Part shown: positions 16,255-24,010 of the stretch, in pieces
Position numbering within the stretch: position 1 is the first letter of the stretch
Layout: each line of letters opens with the position of its first letter
Assembly: GCA_963737545.1 (NCBI GenBank)
Contig: CAVTTH010000003.1
Location: forward strand, 434,001 to 498,000
Length of the DNA stretch: 64,000 bases
From: CAVTTH01 sp963737545
Lineage (GTDB): Bacteria > Verrucomicrobiota > Verrucomicrobiia > Chthoniobacterales > UBA10450
Direction of reading: 5' to 3'
Made by a program: the position numbers and the translations under genes
The notes under the pieces: generated by a model
The model's database searches: none
What the model saw: only the letters and a program-made list of their open reading frames with translations
What the model was told of the DNA's origin: nothing

Positions 16255-17376
16255 CTAACCACCGAGCGGCGCTGGCTTCCGATGGACCCAAACACTGTTC
16301 ACGATGCCGAGGCCAAACATGATCATGAGAACAAATGATCCGCTATAACTAATGAGCGGCAGCGGCAATCCGGTGATCGGCAACATCGAAATCGTCATGC
16401 CGACATTCTGGAAAACGTGCGTGAAAATGAGAGCCGAAATTCCGACGACGAGCAGCGCTCCGAATTGATCCCCTGCTAAAAAAGCAACAAAAAGGCAGGT
16501 CAGAAGCAAAAGGGCGAATCCGCTGATCAGAAAAAGTCCGCCGACGAACCCCCATTGTTCGCCGATGGCGGAAAAGATGTAGTCGTTGTGGACCGCGGTC
16601 GCGGGGAGAAAGCCCAACTCAATCTGAGTATTCGGAGCTTTGAATCCTTTGCCTGCCCAACCACCGGAGCCGATTGCGATCAGCGACTGATTGATCGCCC
16701 AAGCCGAGCCCTGGCGGTCGATATCGGGATTAATGAACGCGATGATGCGTTCTTTCTGGTACGACTTCAAGGCCAGGTTGTAGGCGAGCGGGACGAAGGC
16801 AGCCACGATAAGAATGATGCAGATAAGGTAGCGAAGTGGGATTCCGGCGACAAAAAGGAGCGCGAGAACAACTGGACCCCAGATGATGGCTTCACCGAGA
16901 TCCGGCTGCATCAAAATCAACAGACATGGAGCGCCAATGATCGCTCCGCAGAGCAGCAGACGCAGCATGGGGTGCAGCTGTCGCGACTGGCTCAGGAACA
17001 ACGCGAGAACCATGATGCCCGCGACTACGGCGAGCTGCGCCGGTTGAAAGTTAATCGGCCCCAAGTGCAGCCAGCTCCGCGCGCCATATACTTTTGAGCC
17101 GATGAATCGCGTCAAAATTAGAAAGACCAGACCGGCGAGATACATCGGCAATGCACCCCAGCGAATCCAACGATAATCGATCAGGCTCGTCGCCATGAAG
17201 GCAAAGAACCCGACAGCCACCCAGTTCGCTTGTTTGCGCCAGAATTCCGCGGCGACCGGATCTTCCCGCATATACGTCGCACTGTAGATCGCGACCACAC
17301 CAAAGACCGCGAGCGCGAGCATATTCGCGAGAAGAAGCCAGTTAAGCCCAAATAATTTTCGGAGAAATGGAGTCAT
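16255..17376 (-). CDS. rodA: Rod shape-determining protein RodA (SEDS glycosyltransferase)
   Basis: A peptidoglycan polymerase of the elongasome, working with a class B PBP. About ten membrane segments are evident. SEDS landmarks include GARSWLHLGPINFQPAQLA, LILMQPDLGEA, the extracellular loop with GKGFKAPNTQIELGFLPATAVHNDYIFS, and PLPLISYSGSFVLM at the end. ATG 17376 gives 373 residues. No PBP2 (mrdA) gene lies upstream; the preceding 337 bases look non-coding. A rod or elongated cell growth mode is suggested. Confidence 0.95.
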   Translation of the reverse strand: MTPFLRKLFGLNWLLLANMLALAVFGVVAIYSATYMREDPVAAEFWRKQANWVAVGFFAFMATSLIDYRWIRWGALPMYLAGLVFLILTRFIGSKVYGARSWLHLGPINFQPAQLAVVAGIMVLALFLSQSRQLHPMLRLLLCGAIIGAPCLLILMQPDLGEAIIWGPVVLALLFVAGIPLRYLICIILIVAAFVPLAYNLALKSYQKERIIAFINPDIDRQGSAWAINQSLIAIGSGGWAGKGFKAPNTQIELGFLPATAVHNDYIFSAIGEQWGFVGGLFLISGFALLLLTCLFVAFLAGDQFGALLVVGISALIFTHVFQNVGMTISMLPITGLPLPLISYSGSFVLMIMFGLGIVNSVWVHRKPAPLGG

Positions 17377-17660
17377 CGCCTTCCGGACCGATCGAGTTGC
17401 CGAATACCATAATCGCGTTGCGACCTTCGTAAATAACGGACGCGCCTCGGGACGACGATTTACGTTCCCAAACGGGGAGACCACGAGTTTGGCCTAAACG
17501 GCGGCGCGAGGTCGATAATGCCTTCAACAATTGATTCTTGCGCCCAAACCGGCGCCCAATTCGAAGCAAAATTCACCGATACCTATTCAATCAACCGACA
17601 TCTATAACAATCTGTTGATAAATAGTTTATGTCTATTCTAAATTTAATTGGCGGCTTTCC

Positions 17661-17689
17661 TTGTCAGCTTGTTGAGGCAATCTTAATCT
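17661..17689 (+). promoter_or_regulatory. Candidate sigma70-type promoter for the SprT-like gene
   Basis: TTGTCA and TAATCT are separated by 17 bases in the AT-rich end of the 337-base gap between rodA and the SprT-like gene. The predicted start would leave a leader of about 18-20 bases containing CGGGAG as ribosome site. In the rest of the gap (17377-17660) I see no gene. It turns clearly AT-rich after 17577. Confidence 0.45.
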
Positions 17690-17713
17690 ATATTACCCCA
17701 CGGGAGTCGAACG

Positions 17714-18166
17714 ATGGCCAAGAAGACCAAAAGGAAGTTAGCCCATCCCAAGCTGCCAATGCAGCGATTGCTGAATCTTCGCGATGAAGGCCGGCACTTC
17801 GATCTAACCGCACTCTTCAACGAATTAAACGAGCGGCATTTTCGCGGGCGACTCCGCGGATACACCGTGACATGGGGGCGACGACGCAGGCATCGCCCAA
17901 AAGAGTATTTCGTTTTTGGATCGATTCAGGAGGATGATCGCGTGATCAGAATCAATCCGCTGCTCGATCAGCCATTCGTTCCCCGGTGGTTCTTGAAGTA
18001 CGTCCTTTACCACGAAATGCTCCACTCTGTCGTTCCCGACGAGACCGGACCGGGCGGGAGAAGACGCGTCCACACCGAAGAATTTTATCGGCGCGAAAGT
18101 CAGTTTCCGCACTACCGGCGCGCACGCCGCTGGGAAGAAGAGAATCTCGCGCGCTTCTTGCGCTGA
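17714..18166 (+). CDS. SprT-like zinc metalloprotease domain protein
   Basis: 150 residues with a metal-binding motif YHEMLH (His100, Glu101, His104) and a likely third ligand at His120 (RRVHTEEF), spaced as in SprT/Spartan-like domains. The N-terminal half (LTALFNELNERHFRGRL) is also typical of the family. Bacterial SprT proteins are little studied; eukaryotic Spartan cuts DNA-protein crosslinks, so a DNA-repair protease is possible. The start is ATG 17714 after CGGGAG. Confidence 0.82.
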   Translation: MAKKTKRKLAHPKLPMQRLLNLRDEGRHFDLTALFNELNERHFRGRLRGYTVTWGRRRRHRPKEYFVFGSIQEDDRVIRINPLLDQPFVPRWFLKYVLYHEMLHSVVPDETGPGGRRRVHTEEFYRRESQFPHYRRARRWEEENLARFLR

Positions 18167-18170
18167 GATT

Positions 18171-18323
18171 TCAATAATGCTGCGACGCTTGTCCGGCAGG
18201 GACCTGCCCCTCAGACGGCAAGGGTGTCGTTACTACGTTCTTTTTGATCAGGTACCAAAGGGTTGTCGCGAGCAGGAGGGAGATCAACTTCGCCTGCCAG
18301 TTGTTCAGAATCAGTCTCTTCAT
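18171..18323 (-). CDS. 50-residue membrane stub resembling the N-terminus of CdaR/YbbR
   Basis: The peptide begins MKRLILNNWQAKLISLLLA and continues to TTLWYLIKKNV, a short basic N-terminus plus one membrane helix. This is the way YbbR/CdaR proteins start, but all extracytoplasmic YbbR domains are absent and the frame stops after about 20 further residues. It overlaps the last 113 bases of dacA in another frame. CdaR normally regulates the adjacent CdaA cyclase through its membrane segment, so this could be a minimal regulator or a decayed remnant. Confidence 0.55.
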   Translation of the reverse strand: MKRLILNNWQAKLISLLLATTLWYLIKKNVVTTPLPSEGQVPAGQASQHY

Positions 18324-19086
18324 AATTTCCGTGGAGCAGAATTTCAGCGATGCGCTTCCGAAATGTTTCGGGAGTAAAATTCCGCTCAATCTTGCGGCGG
18401 TGGCAAATGGAAATGCTGCCGGTCTCCTCCGAAACAATGATGGCGATGCCATCTGATTCCTCGGTAATGCCAAGACCGGCGCGGTGTCGCAAACCGAGGC
18501 TCCGATCGAGCGTTTCGCGCTGGCTCACCGGAAAGATGCAGGCGGCCGCAGCAATTCGTCCACCACGCACGATCACACCGCCGTCATGCAGCGCGGACTT
18601 CGGATGAAAGATCGCCAGCATCAGTTCCACCGAGAAACGGGCGTCGATGATCACTCCGGTCTCCTCATAGACTCGGATGGAGGTGTCCCGTTCGATCGCA
18701 ATCAGCGCGCCGAATTGCTTGTTCGCCAGCTGGGTAACCGCTTCGGCGATATCGTGGATTGTTTCGCGCTTTTCGCTCGTTAGGGAAAAAATCGGATGAC
18801 CACCGAGGGCCGCGAGGCCACGACGCAGCTCGGGTTGAAAGATGACGACGAGAGCGACCGCGAGGAAGACGGAAAAGCTTCGCACGATCCATCCAATCAC
18901 GACCAGATTCAGCAACTGCGAAATCAATGTCAGCGTCAGAAAAACAATCGCCAAACCGGTCAGGACTTTCGCGCCGCGCGTCCCGCGAAAATAAAGATAG
19001 CCGTAATAAATCCCCACGCTGAGCAGGATAATTTCGAAGGCGCTGCGCCAGCGAAGAATGAAGAGTTGAACCAGGTCGTGAATCAT
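18211..19086 (-). CDS. dacA: Diadenylate cyclase (CdaA/DacA type)
   Basis: It makes the second messenger cyclic di-AMP from two ATP at the inner face of the membrane. Three N-terminal membrane helices (about residues 10-85) precede the DAC domain. Catalytic motifs are LHDGGVIV (usually DGA, here DGG) and GLRHRAGLGITEESD with the RHR triad, then IIVSEETGSIS. It has 291 residues. The start overlaps the folP stop by 4 bases, and the tail overlaps the CdaR-like stub. The C-terminal 50 residues are acidic and probably disordered. Confidence 0.93.
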   Translation of the reverse strand: MIHDLVQLFILRWRSAFEIILLSVGIYYGYLYFRGTRGAKVLTGLAIVFLTLTLISQLLNLVVIGWIVRSFSVFLAVALVVIFQPELRRGLAALGGHPIFSLTSEKRETIHDIAEAVTQLANKQFGALIAIERDTSIRVYEETGVIIDARFSVELMLAIFHPKSALHDGGVIVRGGRIAAAACIFPVSQRETLDRSLGLRHRAGLGITEESDGIAIIVSEETGSISICHRRKIERNFTPETFRKRIAEILLHGNYEETDSEQLAGEVDLPPARDNPLVPDQKERSNDTLAV

Positions 19087-19934
19087 TTCGCTGTCTCCAG
19101 AACGGCTTCCGCCATGCGCAGAGCGTCCACGTTTTCCTTGACATCATGCACCCGAAACACATTCGCGCCCCGCGCGCGAAGGAGCGATGTGAGGGCGATC
19201 GTTGGCGCAAGCCGGCTCTTCATCATGGGCGAGTCAATCACTTTGCCGAGAAATGCCTTCCGCGAAACCCCCACCACCATCGGGCGATCGTGCACTCGCA
19301 AGCCCGCGAAATGTCGCAAGAGTTCGAGATTATGCTCAAGCGTTTTTCCGAAACCAATTCCCGGATCAAACGCTATGGCCATGGGTTCAATGCCGAATCT
19401 TAGGGCGCGCTCATATCCTTGTCGAAAAAAATCCGCAACTTCCGCCACGACATCGTCATAGCGTGGCGCGACCTGCATCGTCAGCGGCGTGCCCTGCATA
19501 TGCATGAGAATGATCGCCGCCTTCCGCTCCGCCGCGAGGGGCATCATCGCGGGATCGGCGCGGCCACCGGTCACGTCGTTAATGATGGCCGCACCGGAAT
19601 CGAGCGCGGCGCGCGCGACAACAGCCTTTGAAGTATCGATGGAAATCATCGCCGTCGTCGTCTCGCGCAGTTTCCCGATCACAGGAACGACGCGCCGGAG
19701 TTCTTCTTCCACTGGGATCGACTCCGCACCGGGCCGGGTGGACTCTCCTCCTACATCAATGATCTCCGCGCCTTCGTCGGCCAGGCGCATGCCCCGCTCA
19801 ATCGCCCTCGCAGGATCGAAGAACTCGCCACCGTCTGAAAAAGAATCGGGCGTGACATTGAGTACGCCCATGATCAAGCCGCGACGCGAAAGGTCGATCT
19901 CGCGTCCGCCAATTTTCCAAATCGTCTTACCCAT
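19083..19934 (-). CDS. folP: Dihydropteroate synthase
   Basis: It condenses p-aminobenzoate with the pterin pyrophosphate in folate synthesis and is the sulfonamide target. Clear motifs are GVLNVTPDSFSDGG (residues 23-36), DVGGESTRPGAE, SIDTSKAVVA, INDVTGG, DPGIGFGKTLEHN and VGVSRKAFLG. ATG 19934 gives 283 residues, the family norm. The frame continues upstream into the PEBP gene only because that gene carries a frameshift, so the 489-residue fused frame is an artefact. It overlaps dacA by ATGA. Confidence 0.96.
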   Translation of the reverse strand: MGKTIWKIGGREIDLSRRGLIMGVLNVTPDSFSDGGEFFDPARAIERGMRLADEGAEIIDVGGESTRPGAESIPVEEELRRVVPVIGKLRETTTAMISIDTSKAVVARAALDSGAAIINDVTGGRADPAMMPLAAERKAAIILMHMQGTPLTMQVAPRYDDVVAEVADFFRQGYERALRFGIEPMAIAFDPGIGFGKTLEHNLELLRHFAGLRVHDRPMVVGVSRKAFLGKVIDSPMMKSRLAPTIALTSLLRARGANVFRVHDVKENVDALRMAEAVLETAK

Positions 19935-19984
19935 CTCAGGTAAGACTATCACAGGCAGTTCCTTATTCGACCGGCGCGGAGGCG

Positions 19985-20552
19985 CTATTTCCGATGCGAA
20001 TAGCGGCCCATCAATTGTCCCTGCGCGACGACGTGACCGTTGATCGCTCTGTCCAATTCCTTGCGTTTCGCGCCCGCCGCGAAGATTGAGCGTTTGATCC
20101 AGCGCGAAGATCTTGATGTAGTAGCGATGTGTCCCGGAGGGCGGCTGCGGTCCGCCATAACCAAGAGTCGGATAATCGTTGGTTCCCTGGACCGCGCCTT
20201 TCGGCGTCGTGTGTTCGAGAATCTCGGTCGTTTTTGGATCGATGTTCCAGAGAAGCCAGTGCGTGAACAAGCCGACCGGCGCATCGGGATCGTCCATGAT
20301 CAGCGCAAGACTTTTCGCGTTCGCCGGCGCGTTTTCGATTCGCAACGGCGGGCTCGCGTTCCCGCCTTGTCGGCTGTACTTCGCTGGAATTTCTGCGCCT
20401 TCCTGGAAGGCCGAACTGCTGATCTTCATACCCTTCCCTCCTTTGAAATCTTGCGCTTCGCTCGTTCCGGCTTCGAAAAAGAGAATTGTCAGGAGCAGCG
20501 TCGTGCCGGCGGCGACCCGGTAAGCCTTCACAAAACAAACTCCGGTCGCCAT
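19985..20552 (-). pseudogene. Secreted PEBP/YbhB-family protein with an internal frameshift
   Basis: The first part encodes a signal peptide (VAAGTTLLLTILFFEAG) and a phosphatidylethanolamine-binding-protein-like domain (IPAKYSRQGGNASPPL, DDPDAPVGLFTHWLLWNI, GTHRYYIKIFALDQTLNL). The expected C-terminus (AAGAKRKELDRAINGHVVAQ, then GQLMGRYSHRK and stop at 19985) continues in a different frame. One extra G around 20074-20082 would explain it. Without correction the frame reads on into folP. The start is ATG 20552 or GTG 20531. It may be a sequencing error or a truly broken gene. Function of the family: small-ligand or phospholipid binding, not well defined. Confidence 0.78.
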
Positions 20553-20603
20553 TTTTCCTGGTCAAGTGAAACTCGTGAACGAAATCGATCCATCAGCCCT
20601 CCG

Positions 20604-21401
20604 CTACGAACCAGGCTCGCTCGAATAGAGCGCGGGGTCCTGACGGAAAAAGCCCTGGAGCTCACCATACAACCTCGGATGCTGCCGTCGCAGTGCCAGC
20701 GGCTGCTCGAAGAATGCTTCTGTTGCCACGGCAAAAAACTCAGCCGGATTAGTCGCCCCGTAGGTGTTCAACAGAGTCGGAATCCCGGTTTCATCCGCCG
20801 CGCGCAACGCCGCAAACTCCATCTTCATCACCCCAGCCCAGGACAACCGGGCGTCGCGTGAACTGAGCGCCGGCACTCCGTCCGCAGCAAAATCTTCGAA
20901 ATCGAGCTGATGGGCAAACTCATGCAACACCAGATTCTTTCCGTCAGACGGATCTGTCGCGCCCGATTTCGCGGCGTCCCAGGCCAGGACCATAGATCCC
21001 ATGCGGCGGCCGGTCTCCCCCAGCCGGCCCTCGGTCCCGGCGCTCCAAATGTGGCCCTCCAAGTGTCGTTTTTCGTCCACCACATAGCCCGATGGATAGA
21101 CCAGGATCGTCACCAACTGCGGGTAATAATCAGTCCGGCGATGCAAAATGAGCAGACATGCCTGAGTCGCGATCGTCACCCGGATTTCATCGGTCAATTT
21201 CAATCCGCCGCAGCCCTCGAATTTTTTTTCGGCAAGGAACACCTGCACGTGACCGAGCAGTTCCCTCTGATCTTCGGACGGGAGCCGGTCAAAAAACGGA
21301 ATGTTGCGCGAAATGATCGACCGCCAATCGTTAGGGAAAGGCTGGGTCCGCAGTTGTCGCCGTTGTCGCTCCTTGAAGAATCGGAACATGCCTTGCAGCA
21401 T
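20604..21401 (-). CDS. mtfA: MtfA-like zinc metallopeptidase
   Basis: Family M90/MtfA: a cytosolic zinc peptidase that in E. coli binds the glucose repressor Mlc. The zinc motif LHEFAHQLD (HExxH) is present, with YPSGYVVDE, GSMVLAWDAAKSG and NPAEFFAVATEAFFEQP in family order. Candidate starts are TTG 21410 with a good GGAGG site, ATG 21401 and ATG 21389. The N-terminal extension to 21479 is less likely. About 265 residues equals E. coli MtfA. No Mlc homologue is visible, so the substrate here is unknown. Confidence 0.88.
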   Translation of the reverse strand: MLQGMFRFFKERQRRQLRTQPFPNDWRSIISRNIPFFDRLPSEDQRELLGHVQVFLAEKKFEGCGGLKLTDEIRVTIATQACLLILHRRTDYYPQLVTILVYPSGYVVDEKRHLEGHIWSAGTEGRLGETGRRMGSMVLAWDAAKSGATDPSDGKNLVLHEFAHQLDFEDFAADGVPALSSRDARLSWAGVMKMEFAALRAADETGIPTLLNTYGATNPAEFFAVATEAFFEQPLALRRQHPRLYGELQGFFRQDPALYSSEPGS

Positions 21402-21544
21402 AGCCGCCAAATCCGCCTCCGAAAGCGGTGCCGGCGGCCAACCGGAAGATTTTGCCCTGGCCTGCTCAGCAGGCGCCAACCCATTCCGCCAATTTCAGAG
21501 CGGTAGCCAGGGCAGGTGCGCCTGTTGCCGGAATGCGCAGTTCT

Positions 21545-21727
21545 TTAATCGTTCTCTTCCCGAAGCATGGTTTTCAGCTGCTGCCGCAACTCCGGTGAAT
21601 TCTGGTGGCCATGCGCGGAGACTGCATGTTGCACCGCCGCATCGAGCACTTCCTCTTCTGTGCCCGAAATTTTCAACGTGCACTTTTTCTCGCTCGGATG
21701 ATTTCGGCAATCGATCGACTTTCTCAT
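21545..21727 (-). CDS. DUF1059 family small protein
   Basis: 60 residues beginning MRKSIDCRNHPSEKKCTLKI. The Cys pair (C7, C16) and the pattern GTEEEVLDAAVQHAVSAHGH followed by a short basic helix match DUF1059. The start at 21727 is an internal ATG of a longer antisense frame that is otherwise a shadow. Function of the family is unknown; the Cys/His content suggests metal binding. Confidence 0.75.
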   Translation of the reverse strand: MRKSIDCRNHPSEKKCTLKISGTEEEVLDAAVQHAVSAHGHQNSPELRQQLKTMLREEND

Positions 21728-21904
21728 GATAGGAATACAATCGTTCTTGTTTTTACTTCGCCCATCTAAAGAGAACCGGACGGCATTTTGCAATTCATTT
21801 CTTGGCCCATCGCAACAAGCCGAGAGTTCACTCCGGAGAGTCCCTGAGCTGCATCGGCGATCGCGACAAGGTTCGGCCATCGACATCGGCAAGAACACGG
21901 CATT

Positions 21905-22390
21905 ATGATGCGGGGCATGGACACTTTTACTCTCGTACATGTCGCCTTGAGTCTGATTGGAATCGTTTCCGGTCTTATCGTGCTCTTCGGGATGTTCGCC
22001 GCCAATCGAATGAATGGCTGGACGCTGCTTTTTCTTGTGACCACGGTCGCGACTTCCGTCACTGGATTTGGCTTTCCTTTCCATGGAGTTACACCAGCCA
22101 TCATCGTCGGTATTCTTTCGCTCATCGTTCTCACCGCGGCGATCATTGCGCGTTACGCATTTCATCTCACCGGATCATGGCGCTGGATCTATGTCGTCGG
22201 ATCGGTCGTCGCCCTTTACTTCAATGTCTTCGTGCTTGTGGTGCAATCGTTCCTGCACATACCGATCCTGCACGCGCTCGCGCCCAAAGGGTCCGAGCCG
22301 CCCTTCGCCATCGCGCAAGGCATCGTGCTCGTGCTTTTCATCGTGGCGGGTATCAAGTCGATAAAACGGTTTCACCCCGTCACCAACTAG
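21905..22390 (+). CDS. Four-helix membrane protein of unknown function
   Basis: 161 residues with four evident membrane segments (about 10-32, 39-60, 66-88 and 98-120) and a fifth hydrophobic stretch near 135-152. No conserved catalytic motif is recognised. HGVTPAIIVGILSLIVL and RRFHP-type ends resemble small DUF membrane proteins of soil bacteria. ATG 21905 or 21917 can start it. It is convergent with the HMBD-domain protein gene, with 15 bases between stops. Confidence 0.65.
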   Translation: MMRGMDTFTLVHVALSLIGIVSGLIVLFGMFAANRMNGWTLLFLVTTVATSVTGFGFPFHGVTPAIIVGILSLIVLTAAIIARYAFHLTGSWRWIYVVGSVVALYFNVFVLVVQSFLHIPILHALAPKGSEPPFAIAQGIVLVLFIVAGIKSIKRFHPVTN

Positions 22391-22405
22391 GCGGTTAACG
22401 CTTTT

Positions 22406-23728
22406 TTACGGCACGACCTGGAAACCGAAGGGAGCAAATCGAGATCGGCCGTCGATCTGTACTTGAGCAAAGAGACGAACGAAGCCGGGCCGTAATGCGT
22501 AAATCTGAAATTCCAGTTCCGGCCCACCGCGCGCAGCCGGATCCAGGACGGGCGGTCCCTTGGGATGGATATGCATCACCGTTTTGTAGTCCTGGTTGAA
22601 TCCGACGAGATGCGCGAACGCCGCCATGATCGGCTCGAGTTGCGTGAAGCCTTTTCCGTCCGCCGTCGTGATTCTCAGCCGGGCGAGAGCGGGTCGGCCC
22701 ACCTGAATTGTTTTCTGCGCGAGGATGAGTTCGTAGTTCAATCCATCCACGGTGGCTCTGAAGTTGATGGCGCGATTCGTTAGGGGCTCGCCGGTCGTGG
22801 TCGCGGGAATATCCGTCATCGCATATTCCTGAAGCCCGAGCGGATACGGCCTCAGGTCCGCCCAAACCCGGTAGCCGCCCGGCTTGCTGGGAGTGAAGCC
22901 GAAGGAATACTCGCCCGGATTTTGAGTCGGCACCGGATGTTCGTGGTGATAATCGGTCAGGCTGCTGTCGATGATGAAGAGATGGATTTTCTTCGTATGC
23001 GTTTCGATCAGATCAGAGAACAAGACCGGATCGCCGTTCGGCTTTTGCAGCCGGAGCAGCGCAGCGACCGGTTGGCCCAAGTTGAGCGGCGTCGCCGTAC
23101 TCACGGATGCACGTACCGCTTGCTGTCCGGGCAGCGGAAAGCCGGAGTTAGAAGGCAGAACCCGAAACATCTGATCCAACGGCATGCCGCATTTCGGACA
23201 GAACTCGGTCCGCTTGCCGACGACATCCCGGTGCATCGGACAGGTAAAAGTGTCGAGGTAGACTTGGGCTTCGGCGATGGCTTCCTTGGAAAAATGCGCC
23301 TTCACCCTGGCAAAGGATTCCAGGACTTTGCCAAGCTCCGTCTCCGACTGGGCCTGCTGATTCAAGTCTGCCACGAGATGCAGCGCGCTCACTCGTGAAC
23401 AGAACGCCGTCAGGTCGGTCTTGAAGTCGCCGCCCCGCTTCGGAGCGATGATGTCGGCCTGAGCCAACAATTCGGTCGCAGCCGCGCCCAGGATCACATC
23501 TTCATTATGGATCGCGCTCAGATCTTTGCTCCGAACGTAGTGTTCGAGCTGGACCACGACCTGCGAGAGCATGGCGAGCGATCTCGCCGGAGTGTCCGAT
23601 GAATGCGTCGTGCTCGGAACGCTGCTGGCCGCGACCTTTGGCGGAGGTGCGATTTCACCCGCGGGCAAAGCGACGATCGCGAAAATGAAAAACCAGATCG
23701 CCGTGATTTGTCGGATGGAGAACCGCAT
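22406..23728 (-). CDS. Secreted protein with heavy-metal-binding domain (CPMH...CPKCGM)
   Basis: 440 residues. The signal peptide (IWFFIFAIVALPAGEIA) is followed by a helical region of about 140 residues. A heavy-metal-binding motif TFTCPMHRDVVGKRTEFCPKCGMPLD comes near residues 160-187 (Cys, His, Met, Cys, Cys). A large beta-rich C-terminal part carries histidines (DYHHEHPVP, VMHIHPKG). This layout fits periplasmic copper or other metal handling. The upstream part of the longer antisense frame (to 25234) is a shadow of RNase R. The specific role is not established. Confidence 0.75.
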   Translation of the reverse strand: MRFSIRQITAIWFFIFAIVALPAGEIAPPPKVAASSVPSTTHSSDTPARSLAMLSQVVVQLEHYVRSKDLSAIHNEDVILGAAATELLAQADIIAPKRGGDFKTDLTAFCSRVSALHLVADLNQQAQSETELGKVLESFARVKAHFSKEAIAEAQVYLDTFTCPMHRDVVGKRTEFCPKCGMPLDQMFRVLPSNSGFPLPGQQAVRASVSTATPLNLGQPVAALLRLQKPNGDPVLFSDLIETHTKKIHLFIIDSSLTDYHHEHPVPTQNPGEYSFGFTPSKPGGYRVWADLRPYPLGLQEYAMTDIPATTTGEPLTNRAINFRATVDGLNYELILAQKTIQVGRPALARLRITTADGKGFTQLEPIMAAFAHLVGFNQDYKTVMHIHPKGPPVLDPAARGGPELEFQIYALRPGFVRLFAQVQIDGRSRFAPFGFQVVP

Positions 23729-23810
23729 GATCTGATAGGTAATGACGTTGGTTACGAGAGATATGAATAAGTCGCCTAACGAAATTTCGGATGAACTATT
23801 CGATCCCAAT

Positions 23811-23923
23811 GCGGTTCGGTCATTCCGAGCGAGCGAAAGCGCAGTCGAGGAATCCCGTGGGAGGAGCTTGATGGTAACGCATCGGGATCCCTCGACTGCG
23901 CTCGGGATGAACCGGAACGCCGC
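23811..23923. repeat. Dispersed palindromic repeat, family B
   Basis: Two arms of about 45 bases are near-inverted copies: CATTCCGAGCG...GCAGTCGAGGAATCCC on the left and GGGATCCCTCGACTGCGCTCGGGATGAACCGG on the right. They fill the gap between the metal-binding protein gene and RNase R. The core is similar to the element at 35717-35822. It has no coding capacity and looks like a MITE/REP-type element. Confidence 0.85.
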
Positions 23924-24010
23924 ATGATTTGGTTTGCTTCGACTCAAACTGTAACATCGCTTCATTGAAGCAAGCGGATTCAAGGCACTCTTAATCACCG
24001 AAGTCACTGG

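Noticed and set aside
19083..20552. True PEBP-dihydropteroate synthase fusion
   Set aside because: The natural PEBP C-terminus is found in the next frame with its own stop, and folP has its own ATG and full length.
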